A DNA stretch of 23,523 nt, from NCBI GenBank assembly GCA_023515795.1, contig JALGPX010000008.1:176034-199556 (forward strand), written 5' to 3'. Positions 9,260 to 18,750 of this stretch are shown in pieces. Source of the stretch: Amoeboaphelidium occidentale. Lineage: Eukaryota; Aphelidiomycota; Aphelidea. The notes below the pieces were generated by a model that did no database searches, was not told where the DNA came from, and saw only the letters and a program-made list of their open reading frames with translations. The first letter of the stretch is position 1; the number at the start of each line of letters is the position of its first letter. The position numbers and the translations under genes are program-made.

Positions 9260-11974
9260 TTATGGACGACATAATCCACTTTCCTGAATAACTTGACTGA
9301 GAGATTTGACTACCGCTGATCCACCATTTGCTTCCTTCATACCATCCAAATTCTGTACGAATTCTTTCAATTGCGTCTAAAGTGGTTACGAAAATGAAGT
9401 GGAACGTACCTTATATGGCCCATCGTACAAAGAATTTAAATCATTGAGTGCTTTCAACCATTCCATATCAGACTCAACTGATGAATCCCAATTAGGTCTA
9501 GTAGGTGACAATAAACTTGATACACTGCCACCGCGAACAATCCCGCCCTTCTTTAAAGATATTTTGAGAGTATTCAAATACTGTTCAATTGTGTCCAGAA
9601 GTACATAAAAGCTAAGTATGACCTCTTTTGGAGTCGTTCCTTTGGCACTCCCAGATGGAGACACTAACTGACCAATTTGGTTCATATAAGAATTGAAATA
9701 AAAATCAACGATAGAATCAAAATCATGTCGATGTCCTTGAGTATCTTCTTCTTCTCGATTGAAAAAACTAATTAAGGAATCGAAACAAGAATCGAAGAAT
9801 AACTGAAAGTGACTGAATATAGCATTCAATAAACAAGTTTGAAACTCAAACAGCACATAACCAGTCCTCCTCCATCCCAATTTAACCTTTGTATTTGTCG
9901 TATTATTCATTTTTTGTTGAATGCTCAAGGCTCTTTGAAGTTCACCAGCATTGCAAGATAAGCGCCTAATTCTGAACAAGAGTACAAATACTTTCTCGTA
10001 GACCTCAACTGTTGTGTCATTCAAAAACACTTTAATAAGATCATCTTCCCTGCTATTTGATGAAGACTCTGAACTTGTAGTTTTATAATCGATCATAAGA
10101 TTGCTCCAAGGAGAATCGGCGTCATTACCCAATAATCGCACATCAAGTCGCTGCTTAACACTGACATCATCAAATTTCGCAACAGACTTATCCACACAAT
10201 CATCTAAAGCATTGACCAGCAAATGTCTGTAGACTGCAACGCCGCCGTCCCAACCAGATTGACTGGATGTCGTGAAAAGTGAATCGAACTCTTTTAGAAT
10301 ATTGAGATAGAAGTCTCCCTTTCCCATAAGATAATAATCTTTCATGGCCTTTAAATGCAACACAAGATTTGATCTTCCCAGATAATCGATCATACATTTG
10401 TTCACGTGATGATACTTGCTATTTATCAGTTCGACTGTAATTTTGTCGCCCATCGGTAAAGTGTATTGAGGAGCTTTATCAACATACTTAAGGTAATTCA
10501 GCGTTTTCCCAATGACATATACTCTTCTTAGTAATTCAGGAGTCAGAGAAAAGCTAACGTCAATCTTCTTGAGAAAGTAAGTATCCCACATGTTGATATT
10601 AACTCCAGTAGATTTACTTATAATGAACTCGTCATACGGATCTTCAAGCGAGCCACGTTCCATCCATGCTTTTAAAAACTCATAAAAAGGCTTCACACAC
10701 ATTTCCCAAAGCCTTGGAAGGACATCAGAGTCTTCATCGGATTTGCAACTATAAATACGGTTTAGAAGTTCGATACCATTTAAATCTTTAGAGGCGGCTA
10801 TGGTTAAGACTTTCTTAACACACAATATCCGTTTGAGCTGTTGCCGTGTTAAATGCAAGACTCTAATCATTGAGATGTGCTGATCTGACGACACCATTTG
10901 AGACAAAGAGTCAATAAAGCGCAGATACTCCATATCCTCACTCTTTGCAGCGTCAAATAAACACTTTCTTACTAAAGAGCTAGAGTTATCCGTTTCCAAT
11001 AAACGTTTGAATTCCATGTATTCATTCGGTAATCTGATCATCTCTTTGAGTAAATTGATAATACTTAAAGACAAGGAAGTATTTGCATAATTCACTTCAT
11101 AAGAACCATCTTTCTTTCTGGCCAGAATAGGTTGCGAATTCTGATCCTTTATAACATTAGCAGAGGAGGATGAAACGTCTAGCGATTGACAACTATAAAC
11201 AAACTCCCTCACAATGCGCCGATTCAAATCTTTACGGACGTGGCCCAAAACATTGTTGTTACCACCGGAAGAATTCTTTCGCTCTTTCTCGTCGACCACA
11301 AAGTCGCCACTGGGTGCGTTAGACAGCGGCTTTTGAAACAGCGCAGAGGAAGACGATGAAACGCTATTAATCCCAGCCAAAAGTAACAAACTGCCGCCAG
11401 CGCTAGCACCGCCCATATCATCTGCGTTCGACCCTTTACCAATAGAATCCATCAAAGCCAATAGAAACCGCAACACATTTGCGTACAAATCCGTCGAGCT
11501 TTTAGAGCAAATTTGTAGCTTCTTCAAAAGATACCCAAACAGCACAGCCTTCTTCGTACCTTCTTCCTCTGTTGTATTCCTGGACTGCACCAGCTTCTTT
11601 TTGATCATCTCTGTAACAGAATATTCATCCAAAGCAACGCTGTTTACAGTATAAATGCGACTATTAAGAATTCTGTTCAAATAAGAGCTTAGAAGAACTA
11701 TTTGCTTTCGCTTATCCTCGGAACCAGATGGGACAGAATGTCTTATCAACTGAATCAGCAAGGCATTCTGTGTGTAGCCAACGGTCGCTGTAGTGCGCAC
11801 AGATGTGTTTAGCGATTCTGTTTCAGCGAACAGGGAAGGAACTCCAGAGCTAAAGTTCGAAGCGCCCTGCTTTACATTCGGCAAAATGCCGCTGCTGCTG
11901 TTCGCATTAAAAGTATTTTCCTTGAACGATGTCGAAAGCATTCTGCTATAGTTTTTGTTGTCTCCGTCGGCCAT
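9260..11974 (-). CDS. Gamma-tubulin complex protein, probably GCP3 (Spc98-like)
   Basis: A component of the gamma-tubulin ring complex that nucleates microtubules at the spindle pole or centrosome; about 893 residues. Exon 1 is 9410-11974 and a short last exon is 9260-9376. The start is the ATG at 11972-11974 (MADGDNKN); the codon 15 bp upstream in frame is TTG. GRIP-type features are: an N-terminal helical region from about residue 75; RGSLEDPYDEFIISK in the first GRIP module; YVIGKTLNYLKYV; HLKAMKDYYLMGKGDFYLNI; and RLDVRLL followed by WSNLMIDYKT. The last two are typical of GCP2/GCP3. GCP3 is favoured by RLDVRLL and by the N-terminal extension, but GCP2 is not excluded. The intron 9377-9409 would be only 33 nt (GTACGT...TTTAG). 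A second in-frame acceptor at 9353 would give 57 nt and drop eight residues. Confidence 0.85.
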
Positions 11975-12097
11975 GCGGAGGTGAAACAAATTTGTAAATA
12001 AAGAAGGAGAAGTTTATTGCGCAGAGCTTCAGCGTCTACATGCTGCGAGCTGGAGAGTATCGCGAAGATTTGAACCCTGCTCAGCCTAGATCGTCTT

Positions 12098-13597
12098 TCA
12101 TCGTCGAAAGTGATCCTTCTTGAACCGAAACTGTAAATACAAAACACCATTAGGATAGAATCTACACAGAAACCCTCTCCAATGCGCACACTCCCACTCT
12201 TGATTCTTTATCCTGAAACATACATCCAAGTAAGGATGGCCAGCAGTGAATTTTAATAGTACAGTCTCATCTTGACCATCAGTGCTTTTCGGGCTTTCAG
12301 GATCTTTAATAAGTTTATAGCTCGGAGTCACAGTGCTTCCAATTAACTCAGGATAGAATGCAATAAATCTGTAACCCTGTACCTTCTTTGGAGGAGGATT
12401 ATCAGCAGAATAATGAGTTTGATTGTATTTGTTCCATTCAAAGCCCATCATTACCCTATTGAGGAATCTAGGCTTCTTCCATCCTTGTAAATCTTTGACA
12501 TCAACAGGCAGTTGGACTTCCTCAACAGGATGGAATACTGTTACCTTGTCGCCTTCCGCAGCCTCATGAATAGCCTCAAGACGTCTAGCTTCTTTTAAAT
12601 ACAGAGCCGCGGCTGCAGCAGAGTCATCAAAAGGTACAAATGGTATTGAATGTGATTTGGTTGCTTCTGATACTTCTTGTACTTGTAGCAATGCGTTCAA
12701 CTGTTTCTCTTTGTAACTTAATGCTTTCTTGCGTTTCACTTGTGGTGTTTCTTCAGCCTGCAATAAATACTCTTCAGAATGAGACCGCTTTAGTGTCACA
12801 GAGACATCGTTGTCCTCTTGTATTGTTTGCTCCTGTACAATGTGTGGGGCCTCTGTTGTAGCATAATCATATAAACTTTCTTCTTTCCTCTTATCAAGTA
12901 TACTCAGTAATTCTTCAGCAGCATCAGATTCTCCCAGGGCTTTCAATTGTTCTATGCGCTTATTACAAAAACTCCGATAAATCTGAATTAATCGCGAGCG
13001 ATCCTTAAAAACTTTCAGTGCTGCCAACATCGTTTCCCAATAATCGACATCGACAATGCCCTGCGTCGTTCCAGCGTTCTTCAATTTTGTATTGACTCGC
13101 TTTTCTAATTTCAAAAGTTCTTCCAAGCTCTTCTTTGATAAACTTTCATGAATGTCCCTTAGCACTTGAGCATTTATAGATGCCGGGTTCAATGCAGCAA
13201 CAGAAGTAAACAAAAGACGTTCCTTAGTGGACCATTCAGAGTTAAGATCATTCGATAGCTTCTTCAGTTCATCATCGACAAGCCTTTGCAATATCATCCA
13301 ATACTCCGATTCTTCGTGCTCAGCTTCCACAATGAATGCGACTTCATCTTTCAATTGTAATAACTCATTATTGTCCAGATCATTCAGAATAACAAAAGGC
13401 TCAACGGGAAGAATATCACAATCCTCGAATATGCGCGCATTCTTTACAGCCTCTGAACAAATATTAACAAAACAAAGCAGAAGGTCCACTGCACAAGGTC
13501 GACTGCTTTTGATCCTCTGAGCAGCCTTTTGCTTCATTTGCGTTAGGTGAAAAGCATCCTCTTTGCTCAGCTCAGAAGTCTTTGCTACGGAAGACAT
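12098..13597 (-). CDS. Cactin-like spliceosome-associated protein
   Basis: A 499-residue protein whose C-terminus is the Cactin domain. FLNRVMMGFEWNKYNQTHYS is followed by DNPPPKKVQGYRFIAFYPEL and, at the end, EWECAHWRGFLCRFYPNGVL before LQFRFKKDHFRR. The family consensus is FNRV..G.EWNKYNQTHYD.DNPPPK.VQGY.FNIFYPDL ending in a basic RYRR. Upstream, EDAFHLTQMKQKAAQRI and the acidic helical region correspond to the Cactin middle domain. Cactins act in pre-mRNA splicing with the late spliceosome. The usual RS/Lys-rich N-terminus and first half of the middle domain are missing. Either this lineage has a short form or a small upstream exon escaped notice. The start is the first ATG (13595-13597); the frame upstream has no other ATG close by. 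It lies 77 bp from the PARP start. Confidence 0.9.
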   Translation of the reverse strand: MSSVAKTSELSKEDAFHLTQMKQKAAQRIKSSRPCAVDLLLCFVNICSEAVKNARIFEDCDILPVEPFVILNDLDNNELLQLKDEVAFIVEAEHEESEYWMILQRLVDDELKKLSNDLNSEWSTKERLLFTSVAALNPASINAQVLRDIHESLSKKSLEELLKLEKRVNTKLKNAGTTQGIVDVDYWETMLAALKVFKDRSRLIQIYRSFCNKRIEQLKALGESDAAEELLSILDKRKEESLYDYATTEAPHIVQEQTIQEDNDVSVTLKRSHSEEYLLQAEETPQVKRKKALSYKEKQLNALLQVQEVSEATKSHSIPFVPFDDSAAAAALYLKEARRLEAIHEAAEGDKVTVFHPVEEVQLPVDVKDLQGWKKPRFLNRVMMGFEWNKYNQTHYSADNPPPKKVQGYRFIAFYPELIGSTVTPSYKLIKDPESPKSTDGQDETVLLKFTAGHPYLDVCFRIKNQEWECAHWRGFLCRFYPNGVLYLQFRFKKDHFRR

Positions 13598-13674
13598 GAT
13601 CGGCTCAAAAAGCTTGTCGAGAAACCTTTCTGTCAAGCGACTTCAGCGCAAATAGAATCCTTCGGAACAACAAA
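13598..13674. promoter_or_regulatory. 77-bp divergent promoter gap between Cactin-like and PARP genes
   Basis: The start codons at 13597 (minus) and 13675 (plus) diverge with 77 bp between them, so the two genes probably share one nucleosome-free promoter. No specific site is recognised. Confidence 0.45.
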
Positions 13675-16511
13675 ATGCCAACAGAGAATGATCATATCAA
13701 ACCAGGCACTTTTATGGCTGAATACTCTAAAGTGATTTACTTCATCATTATGTTTCATAACTCATTCCGTAGAGTGACCGCAGTTCATGCAAAAGATGTA
13801 ACAAGGGAATCAAGAATGAGGCAGTCCGTATTATGCTGTTCCAAGCTTCGAACTTTCACGATGGCCTGCAGAAGACTAATTATCATCCGGAATGTTGTTT
13901 TGAGTATTTTTCTGGTATTCTACTGCACTGCGTTGATGATATCCTGCAATTTGACGCATTACGGAATGATGATCAAATGAAACTGAGAAAGTTATGGGAA
14001 GAGTACGCGGACGAGAATGATGAACAAGATGGAGTTAAGAAGGGCTACATGATAGAAAAGTCGAAAAGTGGCAAGAGCAAATGCAGGTCATGTTTGGAGT
14101 TCATTGAGAAGAATCACATCAGGATGGGCTTCAAAGTTCTTGGTGCTTTTGGTTTGCAGATGGCATGGTATCATGTAGATTGTTTTATGGAACAGTGTAA
14201 TGATATGGCTTCCTCTGTTAAGCAGTTTGGTAATTGGGATACATTGGAACAGGAAGAGATCGATCGCATAGAAAGCTTGTTTGCCAAAGTTGCTGTGCCC
14301 GTTGCTGATAAACAAGGCACTTCTAAGGTTGATAAGGATTCTAATGATAAGGAAAATTTGATCAAAAAGCAGAATGACGAATTATGGAAACTGAAAGATG
14401 ATCTGAACAAGAAATGCTTGCAACACTTGACGCTGAAAGACAGGAAAGCATTACTTATCGAGATTCTTCATAATAATAATGTCCAACTGGAGAGCAAGTC
14501 ACACACAGATCCTCTCGATGTTGTTCTTGATTGCACACTTTACGGGTTGCCAAAAGAATGTCCAGAATGTGGCAAATCAAGATTAATGTGGAGTTCTATC
14601 GATAACTTTTATAAGTGCCCAACATTCTTGGAATGGGGAAAATGTATAGGAAAACTAGATTCTGAACAAGGTGTAGATCCTAATGCAGACTTGCAGTTAA
14701 ATCTTTCTGAAGAATGGTATGCTGTAGATGAAAATGTACAAGGTGTAAAAAAGTATGTAGAAGCGTTGCTTAAAAGCTTAAAGAGCTCAAAGAAGAGAAA
14801 ACGAGCTATGAAGACAAAAGCAGGTATTCCAAAGAGTGAAGTGGTGACTACAGATGACCTTGCAAAGAAGAGAAAGAGAAAGCCAGAGGAAGAGACAAAT
14901 AATGTCAGCAAAGTGTATGTGAAGAATGGATATGAAATTGACGCCGAAACAGAACTGCAGGAAACACATCATATTTACGTCGAAGGAGACACTGCATACA
15001 CTGCAACACTGTCGTCTACAGATGTTCATTCTGGTAGAAATGCTTTCTATAAATTGCAACTACTTGAACCAGATAGTTTCAAAGGATCTTATTACTTGTT
15101 CAGATCATGGGGAAGAGTTGCCAGTAGTGCTGGAGGAACGAAGTTGCAAAGATTTATGAATGTTGAATACGCCAAGGAAGAATTTTGCAATCAATTTCTT
15201 GAAAAGACAGGTAATGAATTTGAAGCAAAGGAGTTTGTCAAGAAACCAAAGAAATTCTATCCACTAGCTGTTGAGGCAAAGGCTTTAGCAAAGACGGTAG
15301 ATTTGAGCAAGGAGAAAGCATCATCTTCACTTGCTCAAGAAGTTCAAGATTTGCTAATGTTGATTTTTGACCAGAATTTAATGAAGAAAGCTTTGAAGGA
15401 AATGGATCTTGACTTGCAGAAAATGCCTTTAGGTAACATATCAGAAACACAAGTGAAGAAAGGATACTCAGTTTTGTCGGAGATAGAACAAATATTATCG
15501 GAAAGCAAGACTATCAAGAAGTCTGAAATCCAGGCTTTGTCAAGCAAGTTCTTTACCATCATTCCACATAACTTTGCTCGTGGAATACAAATGCCTTTGT
15601 TAGACAATCATGATTTTGTCAAGGAAAAGATTAAGATGCTAGACAATATGAGGGAAATATCTGCTGGTTTTGAAATGTTAAAAGTAGATGTTGAAGACAG
15701 TGGTAAGAATCTATTGGATAGTCATTATGAGGCACTTAGCACCGAAATTACAGTGCTTCCACAAAAGGCAACTGAATTTGCTTTGATAGAAAAATATGTC
15801 AATTCAACACATGCTCCAACTCATAAAGACTATAATTTGGATATAACTGCTGTTTTTAAAGTCGCTCGCTCTAATGAAATGGACATTTACAAAGAGCATC
15901 TAAAACAGAATCCGCGCTTGGCTGAAAACAGGTTAATGTTATGGCACGGAAGTAGAGTTACAAATTTTGCTGGTATTTTGCATCAAGGTCTTCGTATTGC
16001 TCCGGCTGAAGCTCCAGTTACTGGATACATGTTTGGAAAAGGTATTTACTTTGCTGATATGGTCACCAAGTCGGCAAATTATTGTTGCGCTACACCTGAG
16101 GACCCTACTGGGTTGCTTATACTATGTGAAACTGCCTTAGGCGATATGCACGAATTGACAGAGTCTGAGTTTATCGAGGAACTTCCAGACGGTAAATTTT
16201 CCACAAAGGGTTTGGGTAAATCAATTCCATCTGGATTTGAGAACTTTCCGACTGAGGTTAAAGGCAAAACTAGCGAAAATACAGATTCAGGCTATTTAAA
16301 GAAAGCGAGATCAATGAGAAGTTCATCAAGGAAAAAGCCTGTTGATAGTACTGTGGTTATGCCAATGGGGCCTCCAACAAAAAATTCAAGTTTAAAGAAA
16401 AGCGAGCTCCTATACAATGAATACGTTGTTTACAACCCAAAGCAAGTTTGTATTAGATATTTGGTTCAAGTTAAGTTTCAGTTCAAAGGTCGAAAGTCTG
16501 GGCGAAGATAA
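13675..16511 (+). CDS. PARP1-type poly(ADP-ribose) polymerase, three zinc modules, WGR and catalytic domain, no BRCT
   Basis: A nuclear DNA-break sensor that polymerises ADP-ribose from NAD. Exon 1 is 13675-13731 and exon 2 is 13773-16511. The 41-nt intron (GTGATT...CCGTAG) lies inside zinc finger 1, and splicing it restores that finger; total 931 residues. Zn1: Cys25, Cys28, His57, Cys60. Zn2: Cys123, Cys126, His153, Cys156. Zn3/PADR1: from about residue 245, with CPECG at 282-286 and later FYKCPTF and GKC. Two basic patches (KKRKRAMK, KKRKRK) look like nuclear signals. WGR is at 465-467, then the helical regulatory domain (about 555-690). The catalytic domain has WHGSR with His744, GKGIYFAD with Tyr778, and NEYVVY with Glu902, completing the H-Y-E triad of active polymerases. 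No BRCT domain lies between Zn3 and WGR. Spacing of all ligands is nearly identical to human PARP1. Confidence 0.96.
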
Positions 16512-16560
16512 CTAAGGATGCCGCAAGCTGGCTTGTCAAGCCGACGCGCAGCAATCAGAA
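16512..16560. other. 49-bp gap between convergent PARP and Fanzor stops, with a near-palindrome
   Basis: The two stop codons (16509-16511 plus, 16561-16563 minus) are 49 bp apart. The gap contains the 13-nt perfect inverted repeat GGCTTG-T-CAAGCC at 16531-16543. It must contain the transcript ends of both genes and, if the mobile element is still bounded, its right end. No target-site duplication could be fixed by eye. Confidence 0.45.
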
Positions 16561-16680
16561 TTAGCTAGTCACAAAATAAAAATTACCTGCTACTTTAACC
16601 TGATAATCCCAAGAGTACCGGTTCTGCGGTCTTGCGACTGGTAGTAGCCTACAGGCCCGAAGGCTCACGAGCTTGTATCC
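16545..16680 (-). ncRNA. Possible guide RNA (fRNA) region at the 3' end of the Fanzor gene
   Basis: In TnpB and Fanzor systems the guide RNA scaffold usually overlaps the 3' end of the nuclease gene and runs to the element's right end. Here the minus strand has a GCC-UUCG-GGC tetraloop hairpin near 16660-16669, immediately followed by the small inverted repeat GCCT-GT-AGGC. ACCGG at 16617-16621 and CTGGT at 16638-16642 could pair by a wobble. The position fits the family; the structure is weak evidence and no transcript data are available. The boundaries given are approximate. Confidence 0.2.
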
Positions 16681-18582
16681 ACTTGATTCCAAATTCTTGA
16701 TCATAATATTCCGAGCAGCATTCATATCTCGATCGAACTTGAAACCGCAGTGTGTACAATTGAACTTTTTGTTTCCTCCAAGTTTGTGGTTGAGTCTCCC
16801 ACAAACTCCACATGCTTTTGAGGTGTATTCCTCGGTGACAACATGGACTGCACAGTTTGGATTTTCCTCTGCTTTTTGAAGAAGTTTTTGTTTGAACCTG
16901 TAATTGAGACCAATTAAGCATATTTCTTGCAGTTTTCGAATTGATCTTGCGATTTGTCTTGATTACCATCTTGCTAACATCAAAGGTAGGAATCAAGATG
17001 ACATTGTAACGGCTTATGAGATCGTGCGCAAGTTTGCCGTGAAAATCAGATACCAAATTCTTGATGCGCTGCCGAGCCCTCTGAATTGCCGCGTTCATTC
17101 TTCTTCGTTTGTACCGATTCTTCCGACCGGTCTTGACCTCAGCTGCTTNACATCAAAGGTAGGAATCAAGATGACATTGTAACGACTTGTAAGATCATGA
17201 GCAAGTTTTCCATGAAAGTTTGAAATCAAATTCTTGATGCGCTGCCGAGCCCTCTGAATTGCCGCGTTCATTCTTCTTCGTTTGTACCGATTCTTCCGAC
17301 CGGTCTTGACCTCAGCTGCTTTAGAAATTAAGCGATCCAAATTAAGACACAGCCTTTCAACTCTTCTGATATCGCCCTTTCCAGCCTCAAAGAAGTTCCC
17401 GAAGCTGTCGTACACGGTTTGAAACGTGCGAAGTCCAGGGTCTAGAGCAGCAGCCTTTGGATGATTTTCTTTAGTTTTTTCTTGATTGGTCTTGTTGTAA
17501 GGAAAGCACACGTAGAAGTGATCTGGCTTCTCCCAAACAACTTCAACTAGCCTCTTGTATTCCTTAGATCCTTGTTTGTTCATTTCATTCTCTATGATTG
17601 ATTTGGCCCGCTGAAATTCAGACTCTGATATGAGCTTAAGAGGCTTTCTGAGTGCATCAAGAGGAAGTTTCAGGCCAAAGTTTTTTCTTTCGGTGCATTT
17701 TCTGGCGCTGGTGGACTCAACACATCGAATCGCGTAAGCGCCCCCTGGGTAGAAGCTGAAGCTTTGCCGTACATCTTTCTTCTTTTTTCTTGACATTTTG
17801 TATTTGAANCTTTCTGAGTGCATCAAGAGGAAGTTTCAGGCCAAAGTTTTTCTTTCGGTGCATTTTCTGGCGCTGGTGGACTCAACACATCGAATCGCGT
17901 AAGCGCCCCCTGGGTAGAAGCTGAAGCTTTGCCGTACATCTTTCTTCTTTTTTCTTGACATTTTGTATTTGAATGCTTTGTTTTGTTCTCTAAATGATTC
18001 CTCGGTGGCTTTGATAGAGGAGACCAGTTTGTGAATAGTTTCTTCTTTAATTTTGCTTGAACAAATGTTTCCATCGTACAGCCATGGACGGCTTGCTCGA
18101 TCTTCCTCTGGAACATTGGAGGTAGTCACAATCTTGTTGCGAAGGGACTGCCAGTTCTTTGGGTGGCCACGGACGAACATTTCATCCAGCCCTTGATTCC
18201 ACACCACGCGAACAATTCCAAAGATCTGTTTGAGTGCAGCTTTTTGTATGGCGTCAGGATGAACACGAATCTTGACGGATCGCATTGTTTCATCTGCTGC
18301 AGGCCCAGATTTCATTCTGCTGCAGATCTGTTTCTCATTAAATGACATGCCAGATTGCAGCGGTTTTGTTTTCTTTCTCTTTTTACTTTCAGGGCTCTGC
18401 CTGTTTAAATGGTATGCTTCCGGTGGATTTTTATGAACGGTAATTTTGTTGTTCAGTTGTGCAAGCGGTGCATAGTAATTGGCAGTGCACCAAGAAATAG
18501 TCCCCTTTGATGCTTTGAACTGAGTTACGGCGCTTGGACTAGATCGTGTTCCAGTATACTGAATTGCTAGTCTTTGAGACAT
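16561..18582 (-). CDS. Fanzor, eukaryotic TnpB-like RNA-guided nuclease (frame broken in this assembly)
   Basis: A nuclease of the transposon-associated TnpB/Fanzor family, which cuts DNA guided by a short RNA made from its own locus. From the ATG at 18580-18582: a basic NLS-like ESKKRKKTKP; the N-terminal fold RSVKIRVHPDAIQKAALKQI followed by VRVVWNQGLD; RuvC-I as AALDPGLRTFQTVYD (Asp codon 17440-17442); RuvC-II region ILIPTFDVSKM; a zinc ribbon EEYTSKACGVCG...FNCTHCG; and RuvC-III FDRDMNAARNIMIKN (Asp codons 16732-16734 and 16726-16728). The gene ends at TAA 16561-16563. The frame is interrupted by a one-base insertion at 16901-16909 and by single-N joins at 17149 and 17809, each flanked by duplicated sequence; one flank at 17809 also has a homopolymer indel. 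With the duplications discounted, length is about 560-620 residues, normal for the family. No transposase was found beside it. Confidence 0.85.
16977..17321. repeat. 172-bp duplicated flanks around a single N (17149)
   Basis: 16977-17148 and 17150-17321 are equal in length and collinear. I count 12 substitutions, all in one stretch of about 55 nt, with the remainder identical. A lone N between them marks an assembly join, so the duplication is probably two alleles or two Fanzor copies laid end to end rather than a real tandem repeat. Confidence 0.85.
17644..17973. repeat. 165/164-bp duplicated flanks around a single N (17809)
   Basis: 17644-17808 and 17810-17973 are the same sequence except for one base in a T-run (six T in the first, five in the second). 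The six-T version keeps the Fanzor frame open (ERKNFGLKLP); the five-T version runs into TGA. This points to a homopolymer error or an inactive second copy at an assembly join. Confidence 0.85.
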
Positions 18583-18750
18583 TACTTTGGATTTATCAGT
18601 CCATCATGGCGCATATTTCAATGGTTGGGCTTGGTTTAATTGAGGAGTTGAAACAGGTGCTTGCGGAGCTGCTGCAGCTCTAGGAGTTCTATTAAGAGTC
18701 TGATATGGTTGGTGCTTTGGTTTCTTCTGCAATCTTGTTACGACAGGCAT
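18583..18750 (-). other. Upstream in-frame extension of the Fanzor reading frame through one TGA
   Basis: The Fanzor frame stays open upstream of its first Met except for a single TGA at 18604-18606. It reaches an ATG at 18748-18750. The upstream segment encodes 48 residues rich in Pro, Ala and Gln (from MPVVTRLQKKPKHQPY). After the TGA the frame reads WTDKSKVMSQRL directly into the protein. It may be the true N-terminus with a nonsense change or base error, a short upstream ORF, or chance. Confidence 0.4.

Noticed and set aside
16649-17098. 149-codon minus frame read as a single protein
   Set aside because: Only its first part is Fanzor. After 16901 it runs out of frame, while the true zinc ribbon is read in another frame.
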